This document shows, one piece after another, positions 25,544 through 35,214 of a stretch of DNA of 64,000 nucleotides. Location: NCBI RefSeq assembly GCF_026262505.1, contig NC_067206.1, positions 33,185,896 through 33,249,895 on the forward strand. The letters run 5' to 3'. The position numbers were made by a program, and so were the translations under genes. Origin of the DNA: Trichomonas vaginalis G3. Taxonomy: Eukaryota > Parabasalia > Trichomonadida > Trichomonadidae. How positions within the stretch are numbered: the stretch's first letter is position 1; every line of letters starts with the position of its first letter. The notes under the pieces were generated by a model. That model was not told the DNA's origin. It saw only the letters and a program-made list of their open reading frames with translations, and did not search any database.

Positions 25544-28062
25544 ATGCATTTTATATTTGTTTATAATATGGCATTCCAAACGGGAACCGCGGTTGGTTAC
25601 CATGGATTTCCGTCACCGGTCACATTTTAAAGATTTTTAAAGCCTTATAAAAATATGCTTTGTAAATCATTTTTTGTAAATCGGCAAAAATTTGGTAATT
25701 TTCTTCAACTAATAAATCTGCGAATAGCATTTATAATACAAGAACAATCTTTTAAAATGCGTTTGATTCATTTTTGTATAATTTCATATAGGCACATATA
25801 TTCTTCCGGGACTTTCCGTGATTTTACCGTAAAATCATTAGTTTACACCAATTTTTCCGTATTTTGAATAGTTTACTGCACTTTTTCCGTAAAATTGAGT
25901 TACGGGAATCCGCAAAATTTCCGGACCTCATTTTTCATAGAATATAATAATAATATTTGATAAAAAGATATATTATTTATATTTTTGATTTTTGAATTAC
26001 GGAAAAAGTGAATTGATAACTTGATTTTTTTATATGGTTAATTTTTCAAATGATATTATGTAGATCTAAAATATTAAAAGTAAAAAATTGAATTACGGAA
26101 AAAGTGAGGTCAAAAGTGAAATAAATTTGCAGAACAATTTTCATTGAAATAAGCTTTATTTTTCATTATTAATAACAATGCTGTAATAAACAGAAATTCA
26201 TCAAAAGTGACAGCTCTCAATTTTTTGACATTTGTAAATTCTAAATTGAATGAGAAAAATGAAATAATACTAAGCATAATACAATATTCTAGATTTAATT
26301 ATAATTAGGAAAAAGTTAGTTTTGAGAGTACTTTTCATAGGCATATAGAATGAAATCTTCTGAAAAATAATATCACATAAACTCATATTATTTTCTAATA
26401 TATAACTATTTTATATAAAAATCAAATTCAATGATCTTAAAAGCGAAGGATAAACCTCAAAATTTACAAATATAATGAGTGGGAATATAATGCTTATCTA
26501 TCATAAAACCATATGAAATATCAATTTTTGCTTTACGCCTAATTTTTGACGACAATTAGCAAAAAATGTTAAATGTTAACACTCAGTCCATTTGAATATG
26601 AAAAATAAAATTGACTTTGATTAAATGTTTTTATTTATCATGCAATTCTTCTTGCGACCAAAGATTTGAATAAAAGTTCAAAAAATAAGATAGCTTAAAA
26701 AATAATATACGGTAGTGTTTACTAATAGATGAATAGTATATAAATTCTATTAAAATGGATTTGATCCAAAAAAATATATAAAATTTGATCATAAATAAAA
26801 TCGTTTTAAATTACTTCTTCATTTAAATTATAACAATTATTTTTGGTTTTATAGTTTTTAAAGCTCATGTGGTTTTTTTAACCACAGAATACTTATGTGC
26901 TGTAGCAAGCTTGCAATCCAAAGCTCACGTTAGACAACAAGAGTCATGAAGTCTCATACTAAGGGATATCCAACATATATTTTAATAATCTAATGTTTGT
27001 GACAAATATTCAACATAAAATTAAGTTTTCGTTTCGTTACAAGGCATTCATACTTTGGAGATATCATATTTAATGTACAGAAAAGTTAATATTAAACAAT
27101 ACATGCTAAAGAATTAATAAATAAGATAATAAAATAAATTTATACGTAATTACTTTCATTTAATATGCTTTATGCTGTATAATATTGATTAAGAGGCATT
27201 AAAAGGTTCCATAATCTGCTTTTATAGGCAAGATTTTTGATAAAAATTTTAAATTTTGAAAAATGATGAGAAAAGGAAAAAAAAGGTAAATGAGAGCAAG
27301 AGGAGGGAAAAAAAGAAAAAGAAAAGGAAGGGAAGGGAAACATAAAAGAAAGAAGGACATATAAAAATTTAGATGCGCATTCTTAATGCCGAGGCGGCTT
27401 GCCGCCGAGGCGCGATTTTTTTAGGCCTCTACGGTAACCCGGCAATGTTTTTTTAAATCTTGTACAGCCCTAGTTTATAATTATATATATTGAATAAATC
27501 CAAACTTATATTAAATTTATCAGATGTTTCAACGAATTCAATAATTCAATATAGTCAAATCCAAAATTTAATATAGATGGAAAGCAAATTGTCTACTAAA
27601 AAGAAAATATGATGCTATCAAACATGGCATGCACACCAGAATTATTTTTGCTTTTTCTTCGATAGATCTTGATAGCTTTACAAAATATTGTATGCCGAGG
27701 CTCTGGTAGAACATTTATTTTGATAGATAATTTGAATACCGGGGCTCTAGTATCATTGCTTTTTTATCCGCGATACCTTTGCTTACAAAAGTGATGGCCG
27801 ACCAATTATATCCCCATTTTCGCTCCTTTTTTTCATGAAATTATTATTGAGTATCGGATTTTAAATATGAAAGGGATCAAGTTTATATTTTGATTGATAA
27901 ATTGAATGGAGTTCGTTTTGGAATGATGTTAAGTGAAATGAATGAGTCGTAGATTATCATACATCCATTAATATTTTAATAAATTTTTAACAATAGCATA
28001 TTGAAAACGACTTTTGAAAATGTCAAATGTTTTGAATCTAAAAAATCTGCCATGTTTTAATA
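25544..28062. other. Long AT-rich intergenic region with small repeats, no gene seen
   Basis: About 2.5 kb without a credible gene. Contents: several TTTTTCCGTAAAA / TTACGGAAAAAGTG motifs in both orientations between 25800 and 26115; a GTGGTT-ttt-AACCAC hairpin near 26868; a polypurine tract at about 27256-27345; and a GC-rich hairpin GGCGGC-tt-GCCGCC at 27393-27406 flanked by GCCGAGGC direct repeats. These could be traces of an old repeat element, but nothing coding supports that. Confidence 0.6.
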
Positions 28063-28962
28063 ATGATGGCTGAAGAGGAAGAGATTTTAGAGCCACCCAT
28101 TGGCGGCGGCTTCGAAGGGAAAGTTTACCTAACAAAGTCCGGTAAAGTAGTAAAGATTATGGCTGATGTTCCAGAAAACTTTAAGTCTGCATACAGACAA
28201 TTCTTACTAACAGATTTCTTTGAGAAATGCTACACAAATCCTCCATTTGCTCACATATTTGAGTTATCCACATCTAATGGTAAAATTAAACTTAAAATGG
28301 AAAAATACTATAAAGATCTAAGTGCAAGGATGAAAACAATTACAAGAGATGATGCCTACAAATTCATGGACCAAATCTTTAGTGGCATATCTATGCTTAT
28401 TGATCTGGAATACGTGTTTCAAGATTTGAAGCCTGGAAATATTTTATGCAATATACACGGTTCAATCTTCTTAACAGACTTTGGTTCTGGCGTTTTCTTA
28501 ACTGAAATAGATGGCAAAAGGCAATTTACATTTATGACGAACAAAATTTACACAGATCCAGAATTGAGCAAGGGTTGGTTTGATGTGATGAATTACGTTT
28601 ATTCATTGGGTGTCATTTTCCTTGAAATGCTACACCATGGTAAAATTAAAGAAAAGTCACTAGAATATATAAAACAGTTACAAAAAGGAGAAGAAGAAAA
28701 GCCGGCCAGCCATGAATCCAATGATAAATCACAGTCGCAATCTAATAATAATAATGAAGAAACAGCTTATGATGAAATGTTAACAGAAACAATTGAGCAT
28801 TTCAAGAAGAACCCATATGCAATTGAGTTCAATGATATTAGTGACGAGGAAAAAGAATTCATTACCTTTTGTATTTCCGATTTCGAAGGAAGATACACTT
28901 TTGAAGAAGCTCAGAATGAATTTAAGAAGCTTGTTGATCTCAGATCCTATAATGTATTATAA
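28063..28962 (+). CDS. Atypical compact protein kinase, 299 aa
   Basis: A host gene of protein-kinase fold. Glycine loop GGGFEGKVYL (residues 12-21), ATP-anchoring Lys in KVVKIM (about 30), catalytic loop FQDLKPGNIL (D about 121) with Gln in place of the usual Arg before Asp, metal-binding TDFGSG (D about 139), and YTDPE in place of APE. The kinase domain is short, and a low-complexity insert with EEEKPASHES and SQSNNNNEE runs at about 205-235 before a C-terminal helical piece. The QD loop implies that activity does not depend on activation-loop phosphorylation in the usual way. Substrate is unknown. Two ATGs in a row begin the frame, and either could be used. Confidence 0.85.
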   Translation: MMAEEEEILEPPIGGGFEGKVYLTKSGKVVKIMADVPENFKSAYRQFLLTDFFEKCYTNPPFAHIFELSTSNGKIKLKMEKYYKDLSARMKTITRDDAYKFMDQIFSGISMLIDLEYVFQDLKPGNILCNIHGSIFLTDFGSGVFLTEIDGKRQFTFMTNKIYTDPELSKGWFDVMNYVYSLGVIFLEMLHHGKIKEKSLEYIKQLQKGEEEKPASHESNDKSQSQSNNNNEETAYDEMLTETIEHFKKNPYAIEFNDISDEEKEFITFCISDFEGRYTFEEAQNEFKKLVDLRSYNVL

Positions 28963-29137
28963 AACATGTTTGTATATTGTATTAATCTAAAGTTTTTAAA
29001 AAAAACAAATAATAATCTGTATGCATATAAATATAACACTTTCCCAATATTAATATTTTCTTTGAAATATCAATATTTTTTGTTGATATTTTGGAAAAAA
29101 TATAATTTTTGTTAAGAAAAGTGTCATTATAAACATA

Positions 29138-30175
29138 TTATGCAATAGAACATGGTCCACATTGTGATGTACCAGGGGAATCAGATGCAGCGTGAAGAGA
29201 AAACGGAACATGAATACTCATTCCGCATTCTGAAGCTTTTGGAAGAACAGCGAGTGGAGAAAATTCACGTATAACAGTTGGCTTTAAATATTCCCAGTCA
29301 AATGGCATACTTGGCGAAATATTATTTTTTGCCATTGATTTAATGATCAAATCTTCAATTTGTTCGTAGTTAGGGCGCTCATTGAATCTCAAATAATTCA
29401 GATGTCTCCAAATATCAATGAATTCTCCTGGTAATGACGAGAAAAGAGTTCTTGCAGGAATTGTAAGTTTCATACGATGAGTTCGTTCGAAATCTCTTCC
29501 GCTAAGCCATGGGAGACGTCCATCAATCAATTCAATCATTGAATACATCCAGGAAATCAAATCATCTTTCCAAGAAAGATCTTTGTTCTCGTGAGCTGAT
29601 ATTGAAGCGTACTTTGATGTTCCACGAAAGCCACAGTGTGCTCTTTCGGGATATGGCATTCCTGTTGAAGGATCTATAAATTCTCGTGATAAACCGTAAT
29701 CAATTAATACTAATGGATTATTTGAGCCCGGATTTAATAAAAAGTTTCCGGGTTTGATGTCTCTGTGGATAAATCCGTGGACGTGGAAGTCTTTAATACA
29801 CCTTACCATGTATAAGCCAATTCTCAAGGCAGATGAAAGAGTATAGTGGTGCTGTTGAAGTTGTCGTCTTGTGTTTGAAATTGATGGACCGTATAATCCC
29901 ATTACAAGAAAGTTATGTGTATTTGTTTCTCCGAATTCTTGAAAATGTGGGAATAAATTAGAATCTTGAAGTCTACGCATTAAATTTGTTTCGAAATTTA
30001 GTCCTTGACGCTCTGCATTGTTCGGTTCGACTTTCATTGCATAAATTTGGCCGTTTGTATCATCGGAAACGGCATAAATGTCGCCGTATCCGCCTTGTCC
30101 TAGTAATTTAATTATAGTATAATGTGAAATTTTATCATTTGGAGTAAAGAGGATCCTGTCGCGACGCGTCGACAT
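29138..30175 (-). CDS. Casein kinase 1 family protein kinase (TTBK-like), 345 aa
   Basis: A host gene. LGQGGYGDIYAV (glycine loop, about 25), YAMKVE (Lys about 47), FIHRDIKPGNFLL (catalytic loop, about 140), LIDYGLSR (DFG position as DYG) and GFRGTSKYASISAHENKDLSWKDDL in the activation region. This last stretch replaces APE by S-x-x-AHE, a hallmark of the CK1 group, and is closest in pattern to tau-tubulin-kinase-like members. The C-terminus ends CGPCSIA, where CSIA has the form of a CaaX prenylation signal. The gene lies 280 bp from the insertion site of element B. Confidence 0.92.
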   Translation of the reverse strand: MSTRRDRILFTPNDKISHYTIIKLLGQGGYGDIYAVSDDTNGQIYAMKVEPNNAERQGLNFETNLMRRLQDSNLFPHFQEFGETNTHNFLVMGLYGPSISNTRRQLQQHHYTLSSALRIGLYMVRCIKDFHVHGFIHRDIKPGNFLLNPGSNNPLVLIDYGLSREFIDPSTGMPYPERAHCGFRGTSKYASISAHENKDLSWKDDLISWMYSMIELIDGRLPWLSGRDFERTHRMKLTIPARTLFSSLPGEFIDIWRHLNYLRFNERPNYEQIEDLIIKSMAKNNISPSMPFDWEYLKPTVIREFSPLAVLPKASECGMSIHVPFSLHAASDSPGTSQCGPCSIA

Positions 30176-30455
30176 TTCCTGGCACTTTTTTTAGTTTAAA
30201 AAATTGCGATCTAAAGCAACGATGCAGCTGGTAATCATACATCATGATATCAACAATTTTCTAAAAGTTTTGTGGCTGTTATTCGCGATAATATGTTTCG
30301 GTAAAAAATAAAGAGGAGTTTTACCAAGAATAGCATTAACACTTACTATTTAATTAGTCTAAAATCTTCATTTGCATTATCGAAGGAGTGGAATTCATAT
30401 AATAACTTGTTTCGATATCGTGATTTTTAAAATTCACGGTTCATTTAAGGATGAA
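30176..30455. other. CK1 upstream region, interrupted by element B
   Basis: Short host DNA between the CK1 start and element B. AT-rich, with no clear initiator of TCA type at the CK1 ATG. The element may separate the gene from distal promoter sequence. Confidence 0.5.
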
Positions 30456-30460
30456 ACTCA
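30456..30460. repeat. Target-site duplication, left (ACTCA)
   Basis: ACTCA directly before the A-run of the left terminal repeat and again directly after the T-run at 55714-55718. Five to six bp duplications are typical of Polinton integration. Confidence 0.8.
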
Positions 30461-30559
30461 AAAAAAAAAAAAAAAAAAAAAAAAAGGTAATGGGGCTTCC
30501 AGGGGCTGCGCCCCTTCTAGCCCTGAAGATGTTTAGTATAAATGAAGTTTTTATTCGGA
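30461..30559 (+). repeat. Left terminal inverted repeat of element B
   Basis: A25, then GGTAATGGGGCTTCC, a hairpin (AGGGGC-tgc-GCCCCT inside GGGCT...AGCCC at 30493-30523), then GATGTTTAGTATAAATGAAG and TTTTTATTCGGA. Pairs with 55616-55713. Confidence 0.93.
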
Positions 30560-30565
30560 AAATTG

Positions 30566-31534
30566 TTAGTCTTGTGGTTCATCTTCTTGAGTAGAGTCTT
30601 CTTCTTCAACATCAAAGTCATCTGGTGTATCGAATTGAATGTATGAAAGCCAAATGTTGTATGTGTTTTCCAATTGGCTTTCAAACTTGAGATACATTCC
30701 ATGCATGAGTGTTATTTCAGTTTCAACGTAGAGTTGCTGATGTGGCTTGAAGACATGCATGAGAATTGGTCCTCCAAATTCGTCCTTGAAAAACTTGCAG
30801 TAGCAAACATAAACTGAGATAGAGTCTCCTTCTTCAATGTCTTCTGCTTGGTTAACGAAATGAATAGCAATTTTGCGTACTTGAATTGTGTTGTTGTCTG
30901 AGTAAAATAATGGTTTGAACTTGGGGTTGAGTGAGCTAAGACATTGCCATTTTGCTGTTTCTTGTCCGTACTCACGTTCTTCTTCGTCATCCTGATATCC
31001 GTAACTCTTTGATTTGAATTCGACCCAAAGCTGTTCGACTTTTTTTGCAGCTTTGGGTGGAAGACTTTCAATAAGCTGACATATAGTTCTGTCAACCATT
31101 ATCTTTGTTATTGTTGGAAAATAGTTGACAATTGTGTCACCTAATTCGAATGGGTCAGGTGTTTCTTTTTGTAGTTTGGTAAAGTCTGCAAGAACTTTGT
31201 TGAGTTGTTCACAATATTCTTTGTTAAAAGTTGCAGGAACTCTTTCTTCTGGCTTTGAATTGAAGTATTCTTCAGACAATCTGAGTAGTATTTTGCGTAG
31301 TTCAGCGTTGCTGTGGTTCTTTGTAATACGGAGCTCGTTTGGTATTGTTTTTGGTAGTGAAAGTGGCTTTGGATTGAGTGAATTGCAGGACAAATTTGAA
31401 TTTGAATTGTCTGTTCTGCTTGGAGAATGTGTAGATGCTGCAGTTTGATATTGAGGCTCTAAACCTGTGGGTGCTGAAAGTCTGCAAGCAATTTCTTCAG
31501 GTGAATTTGGAGCGAACACGCTAGCGAATGCCAT
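30566..31534 (-). CDS. Hypothetical Polinton protein, 322 aa
   Basis: Family not recognised. A Ser/Asn/Pro-rich N-terminal 75 residues is followed by a helical region with LRKILLRLSEEYFNSKPEE, then a mixed alpha/beta C-terminal half (RKIAIHFVNQAEDI, ISVYVCYCKFF, LYVETEITLMHGMYLKFESQLENTYNIWLSYIQF) and a strongly acidic tail. The start at 31534 (MAFASVF) is the first ATG. It follows a TTTATTTTTGTC box. It is not an adenain-like protease by motif. It lies right inside the left terminal repeat and is divergent from the structural block. Confidence 0.6.
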   Translation of the reverse strand: MAFASVFAPNSPEEIACRLSAPTGLEPQYQTAASTHSPSRTDNSNSNLSCNSLNPKPLSLPKTIPNELRITKNHSNAELRKILLRLSEEYFNSKPEERVPATFNKEYCEQLNKVLADFTKLQKETPDPFELGDTIVNYFPTITKIMVDRTICQLIESLPPKAAKKVEQLWVEFKSKSYGYQDDEEEREYGQETAKWQCLSSLNPKFKPLFYSDNNTIQVRKIAIHFVNQAEDIEEGDSISVYVCYCKFFKDEFGGPILMHVFKPHQQLYVETEITLMHGMYLKFESQLENTYNIWLSYIQFDTPDDFDVEEEDSTQEDEPQD

Positions 31535-31574
31535 TAGACAAAAATAAACTGTTTTTTTCAAATAAGAGTTTAAA

Positions 31575-31740
31575 ATAAACCGTTTTCGTCAACGGTAACC
31601 CCCTCTATTTTTTTATTTTATTTAATAGTTACCGTTGGAAAACCGTTCCATCTCAAATATTGAATGAACTATAAACGTTTTTTGTTTTCTATATATACTT
31701 TTTTGTCCAACGGTAAAACTTTTTACACAACGGTTTTTGA
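31575..31740. promoter_or_regulatory. Cluster of AACGGT/ACCGTT sites in a divergent intergenic gap
   Basis: The 460-bp gap between the divergent genes at 31534 and 31998 contains at least six AACGGT motifs in both orientations within about 165 bp (AAACCGTTTT, CAACGGTAAC, GTTACCGTTG, AAACCGTTCC, CCAACGGTAAA, CAACGGTTTT). Such a cluster suits a binding array for a regulator or origin protein. The rest of the gap to 31997 holds no gene, only an AAAAAGTGTCAT box near 31951. Confidence 0.55.
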
Positions 31741-31997
31741 GAGTCGTCGCTGTTGACTTTTTTGTAGAGCACTCAAAATAGTATAACTTTGTCCGGACAA
31801 GTAAGGGTCTATCGTCGCTACAGGAAAAGTTACGGGCGTTCCAAGGAAGTATACTTTGAGAAGCCTTTTCCCCTTATAGAATGAGATAGGACGGTTATTT
31901 TACAAAACTGACAACACTTTGACCGAGTAGTTTTTTGTGCTGAACAAAAAGTGTCATATAAACATCTGTCAAAAACCGCTTTTTAACTTCACTTAAA

Positions 31998-32099
31998 ATG
32001 CCACGTAAGCTACGTAAGAATATACGTAAGAGGAAGAGAGCATTGAAACATCCAATAGTAAAACTGACACCACAACAACAGTTGCAACAACAAATATGA
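31998..32099 (+). CDS. Tiny Arg/Lys-rich protein, 33 aa
   Basis: Starts MPRKLRKNIRKRKRALKHP and ends in a Gln-rich tail. Composition resembles small viral DNA-condensing core proteins, but it may equally be only part of a longer structural gene. The ATG follows TTAACTTCACTTAAA, which contains a TCACTT initiator-like sequence. Confidence 0.4.
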   Translation: MPRKLRKNIRKRKRALKHPIVKLTPQQQLQQQI

Positions 32100-32257
32100 A
32101 TGACCCACTATGGTTGCAACAAATGTCAAGCAATCCTATGCTTTTAAACCGAGTTGTTGGTGCACAGAGTGGAGGTTTAAGAGCGGCACTTTTAGCGAAA
32201 ATGGCAGGCTATGGTGGAGCTGCAGACGGAACAGCCTATAACCTCAAAGTCAAATGA
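32096..32257 (+). CDS. Small hydrophobic Gly/Ala-rich protein, 53 aa
   Basis: MNDPLWLQQMSSNPMLLNRVVGAQSGGLRAALLAKMAGYGG and a short polar end. No family is recognised. It sits tightly between the basic peptide at 31998 and the long gene at 32254, so it could be an independent small virion peptide or a piece of a larger gene. Confidence 0.35.
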   Translation: MNDPLWLQQMSSNPMLLNRVVGAQSGGLRAALLAKMAGYGGAADGTAYNLKVK

Positions 32258-34182
32258 ATTTGAGTTCACTCAAAAATCAAATAACAGATGTCAAAAAGTC
32301 AAACATAGACATACAGAAGCAAATAAGTGAAAACGAAAAGAAACTAGAATATGACAGACACACAAAGAAACTCAATGAGTTAAACGTAGAGAAAAAGAAG
32401 AAGAAGAACAACTTGAAAGAACTAAGTACAGAGGAATATGCGAAAAAAGTGTCAGAAAAAGCAGCAGAAGTAGCAAAAATGGAACAAGATGTTATAAATT
32501 TGAAAAACCATACTACTCAATATAAAGTACTGAAAGATGAAGAAATAAAACAAAAAGCCTTGAAGACATATATGGATAGCGATGAGTATAAAAAAAGAGT
32601 TGAAGCAAATGTAAAGGCAGAAAAACTTTTACAGTTGCAAAACCAAACCGTACAGTATGAAAACTTAGCACAAGAAAGTAAAAATAACGACGCAGCCATG
32701 CAAAAGGCAATGAAAAGCGCAGAATATATAAAAGCTAATAATGACTGGTTAGATGCCCAAGCCAACGCTAAAGCAGCCCAACTTATAGGGTCAATAAGGA
32801 CAAAAATACAAGCGGATGAAGATAGTTCAAATGAAGCTTTAACAAATGCTGACTTTAAGAACGCTTTCGAAGCTCTTCATAGTAAGGTGAAACAAGTGAA
32901 CGACTTCTCATCTGGAAAGAAACTGAAGTCTGAAGGTTTCGACAAAGAGTTAAAAGAAGTAGCACAAAATATGACGAAAATAACAGATGCAGCAACGAGA
33001 CAGGCAGTTCAAAGTGCCTATGACGCCGTTAGAGCAACTGTTGTGAAAAGTCAAGAAAAAGAGTTACAACAGACCAAAACAGACCTAGTAAATGCTTTCT
33101 TAAAAACGAAAAGTCAGGTAGGACATTACGCTGCAGATGGAACATATGTGCCAGCTGGTGGAACTTATATACCACCAAACCCTCCAAGAGAAGCACCTGC
33201 ACCAGGACTACCTAAAACATTTACATCGTCACATGGACACAGACACAGGCATGCACCAAAACCAGCACCACAACCAACAGTTCAAAACCCTGCACAACAA
33301 CCAGCACAGCAACCAACAGTTCAAAACCCTGCACAACAACAACCACAAACAGAGCAAGGACATAAAAGAAGTAGAGAACAAGGAAACCAAGAATTCTTAA
33401 AAATGCTTAAAGAAGAGTGTGGTTTCCCAGATACTGTTGACTTTAGTGACAGATATAAAGAAGCTATTGGAAAGTTCAAGGATGGAAATACTGACCCGAA
33501 CCTATTTAGCTTTATGGCTCAGCACCAAAACGGATATAATCTCAAACCTGGAAAATACAAGCTCGCTAAGGGATATGATTTAATAGCATATCATCCAAAT
33601 GACATGGATGAATTTACTCCGAGATATTTGATGTCAGAGCTAAATGACAATTCAACTTTCGTCATGAAACGCGTAAAAAATAGAGACGGAACGAAAGAAC
33701 AAAAGCTTATGAATGCGGATGACGTAGATAGGGAAATTGTTGAAAACGGTCTCGGAATATATGAAATGCCAGCAGATGAGGTACAAGAAACTCCACAGGA
33801 AGAAGTTCAGATACAACCAGACATGGAAGAAATAGTTCAGCAACAACAGCTAGAAGAGCCTGAAGGAAACGAACAAGTCCTTCCTTTGGAAACTAACTTC
33901 ACAGAACTAGATGAAGATTTGGAACAGCCGAAAAATCTTGACCCTCAACAAGAGTATGCGGAGAATATGGAATATTTCCAAGAGTCTAAAAAAAATTCGG
34001 CTGGCATAGTAGAAGAATATCGAAAAATGTTTGCCGACATACAAAAGACTCCAGCACCAGATGAAAATATTCAGCATAGAATGGAAGAACTGAAAAAAAT
34101 GTACACAAATACAACAACCCTTTTTACTTACGAGCATTTAACGTTCAATCTTCGGATGAACTCGGTGAAAATAAAAGGTTAA
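32254..34182 (+). CDS. Coiled-coil and Pro/Gln-rich structural-type protein, 642 aa
   Basis: Residues 1-280 are almost continuous charged coiled-coil (KKKKKNNLKELSTEEYAKKVSEK). Residues 295-375 are a Pro/Gln linker with two tandem QQPTVQNPAQQ copies. Residues 385-520 are globular, with LKPGKYKLAKGYDLIAYHPNDMDEFTPR. The rest is acidic. The family is unknown, and the position before the capsid gene suggests a virion or scaffold protein. Remnants at 34212-35213 look like continuing coding sequence of the same block. Confidence 0.6.
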   Translation: MNLSSLKNQITDVKKSNIDIQKQISENEKKLEYDRHTKKLNELNVEKKKKKNNLKELSTEEYAKKVSEKAAEVAKMEQDVINLKNHTTQYKVLKDEEIKQKALKTYMDSDEYKKRVEANVKAEKLLQLQNQTVQYENLAQESKNNDAAMQKAMKSAEYIKANNDWLDAQANAKAAQLIGSIRTKIQADEDSSNEALTNADFKNAFEALHSKVKQVNDFSSGKKLKSEGFDKELKEVAQNMTKITDAATRQAVQSAYDAVRATVVKSQEKELQQTKTDLVNAFLKTKSQVGHYAADGTYVPAGGTYIPPNPPREAPAPGLPKTFTSSHGHRHRHAPKPAPQPTVQNPAQQPAQQPTVQNPAQQQPQTEQGHKRSREQGNQEFLKMLKEECGFPDTVDFSDRYKEAIGKFKDGNTDPNLFSFMAQHQNGYNLKPGKYKLAKGYDLIAYHPNDMDEFTPRYLMSELNDNSTFVMKRVKNRDGTKEQKLMNADDVDREIVENGLGIYEMPADEVQETPQEEVQIQPDMEEIVQQQQLEEPEGNEQVLPLETNFTELDEDLEQPKNLDPQQEYAENMEYFQESKKNSAGIVEEYRKMFADIQKTPAPDENIQHRMEELKKMYTNTTTLFTYEHLTFNLRMNSVKIKG

Positions 34183-34211
34183 ATTTCAAGAAAACATATA
34201 GAAATGAAACA

Positions 34212-35213
34212 TTGTTTAAAGTTCATTCAGAACCTAACCAAGATGGAAACAAACCTACTTTTGTTTCTGCAGACGATGGAACTACAATGAGATGGGGTCA
34301 TAAAGCTAATCCGGATAGGTGGTTCATAAACTTACAACCACAATTCCAAGAAGTTGTAGACGCAATGGAAGTCAATGGTGAACCAGATATAGCTGGTATT
34401 TTAGCGCGGCTTTAATGCCATTGAAAGATATGAAACATGCAGATATTTTGGACCAGTATGAAATGAACATGGCTGATGGAAATATAACACCTGACGTTCT
34501 AGAACATTTATCTCAAAGAACTACACAGAACCATAGAGATGGTATATTTGGTGAAGAGTTTAGAAAGAAAGTTAGGGAGGAGAAGGAAGAGAACCTATTG
34601 TACATGACCTTGCAAACGAAAGTTTACAAAATGTCATAAAAACTTACTTTGCAGACAATGAACCGAGAAGGGATGAATATTTAAGAAAACTCAAATGGAC
34701 AGTACCAAATGAAATGTTAGTATTGAAAAACATGTTCCTTGACAAAATAAAACCAACTACAGAAATAAACGACGCAAGACTGAAAGATTGGGTAAAAGCT
34801 TTCCCATTCACAAAAGATATAGTTGGTAACATGGAAAGAAAACCAGAATGGCTACAAAAACATATATTTGGAAACGAGCATATTCCATATGGACAGGCAC
34901 TGTTTGAAGAGCTTGAACCGAAACTCAGGAAAGAGTCATGCAAACAATACGCGAAGACTCAAATACAGACTATGACAAACTCTTTCTAGGATATAGGTTA
35001 CCTGAGATGGGCGACCAGAGCCAAAAGGCAAAAAGGACATGGGAAATTTGCAACATACTAGATGAACATAATGCAAAGATGCAACAACTTCAAGCAGAGG
35101 GCAATGAAGGAAAAAGAAGAGTTAAAAACTCAGTCAGGAAGAAAGTAAAGCTTGGTCACGTGGGTTCTATTATGACATATAAATCCAACTATTCTATATT
35201 TTTACTCATATGA
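34212..35213 (+). pseudogene. Remnants of a structural gene, interrupted
   Basis: About 1 kb of protein-like sequence in several open stretches (DILDQYEMNMADGNITPDVLEHLS, LKDWVKAFPFTKDIVGNMERKPEWLQKHIFG, YRLPEMGDQSQKAKRTWEICNILDEHN), with the codon use of its neighbours. No family is recognised. The frame is broken more than once. It ends just before the major capsid gene. Confidence 0.55.
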
Positions 35214-35214
35214 A

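Noticed and set aside
30461-30485. Poly-A tail of a retroposed sequence
   Set aside because: The A25 run is mirrored by a T21 run at the other end of element B at 55693, inside matching inverted repeats, so it is part of the terminal repeat.
30566-31534. Adenovirus-type cysteine protease of element B
   Set aside because: No His-Asp/Glu-Cys pattern of the adenain/Ulp1 family can be seen. The family remains unknown.
31998-32260. Bacterial-style operon with translational coupling, from tight overlaps of small frames
   Set aside because: Trichomonad genes are monocistronic, and the block around it is interrupted in several places, so the tight packing is not evidence of coupling.
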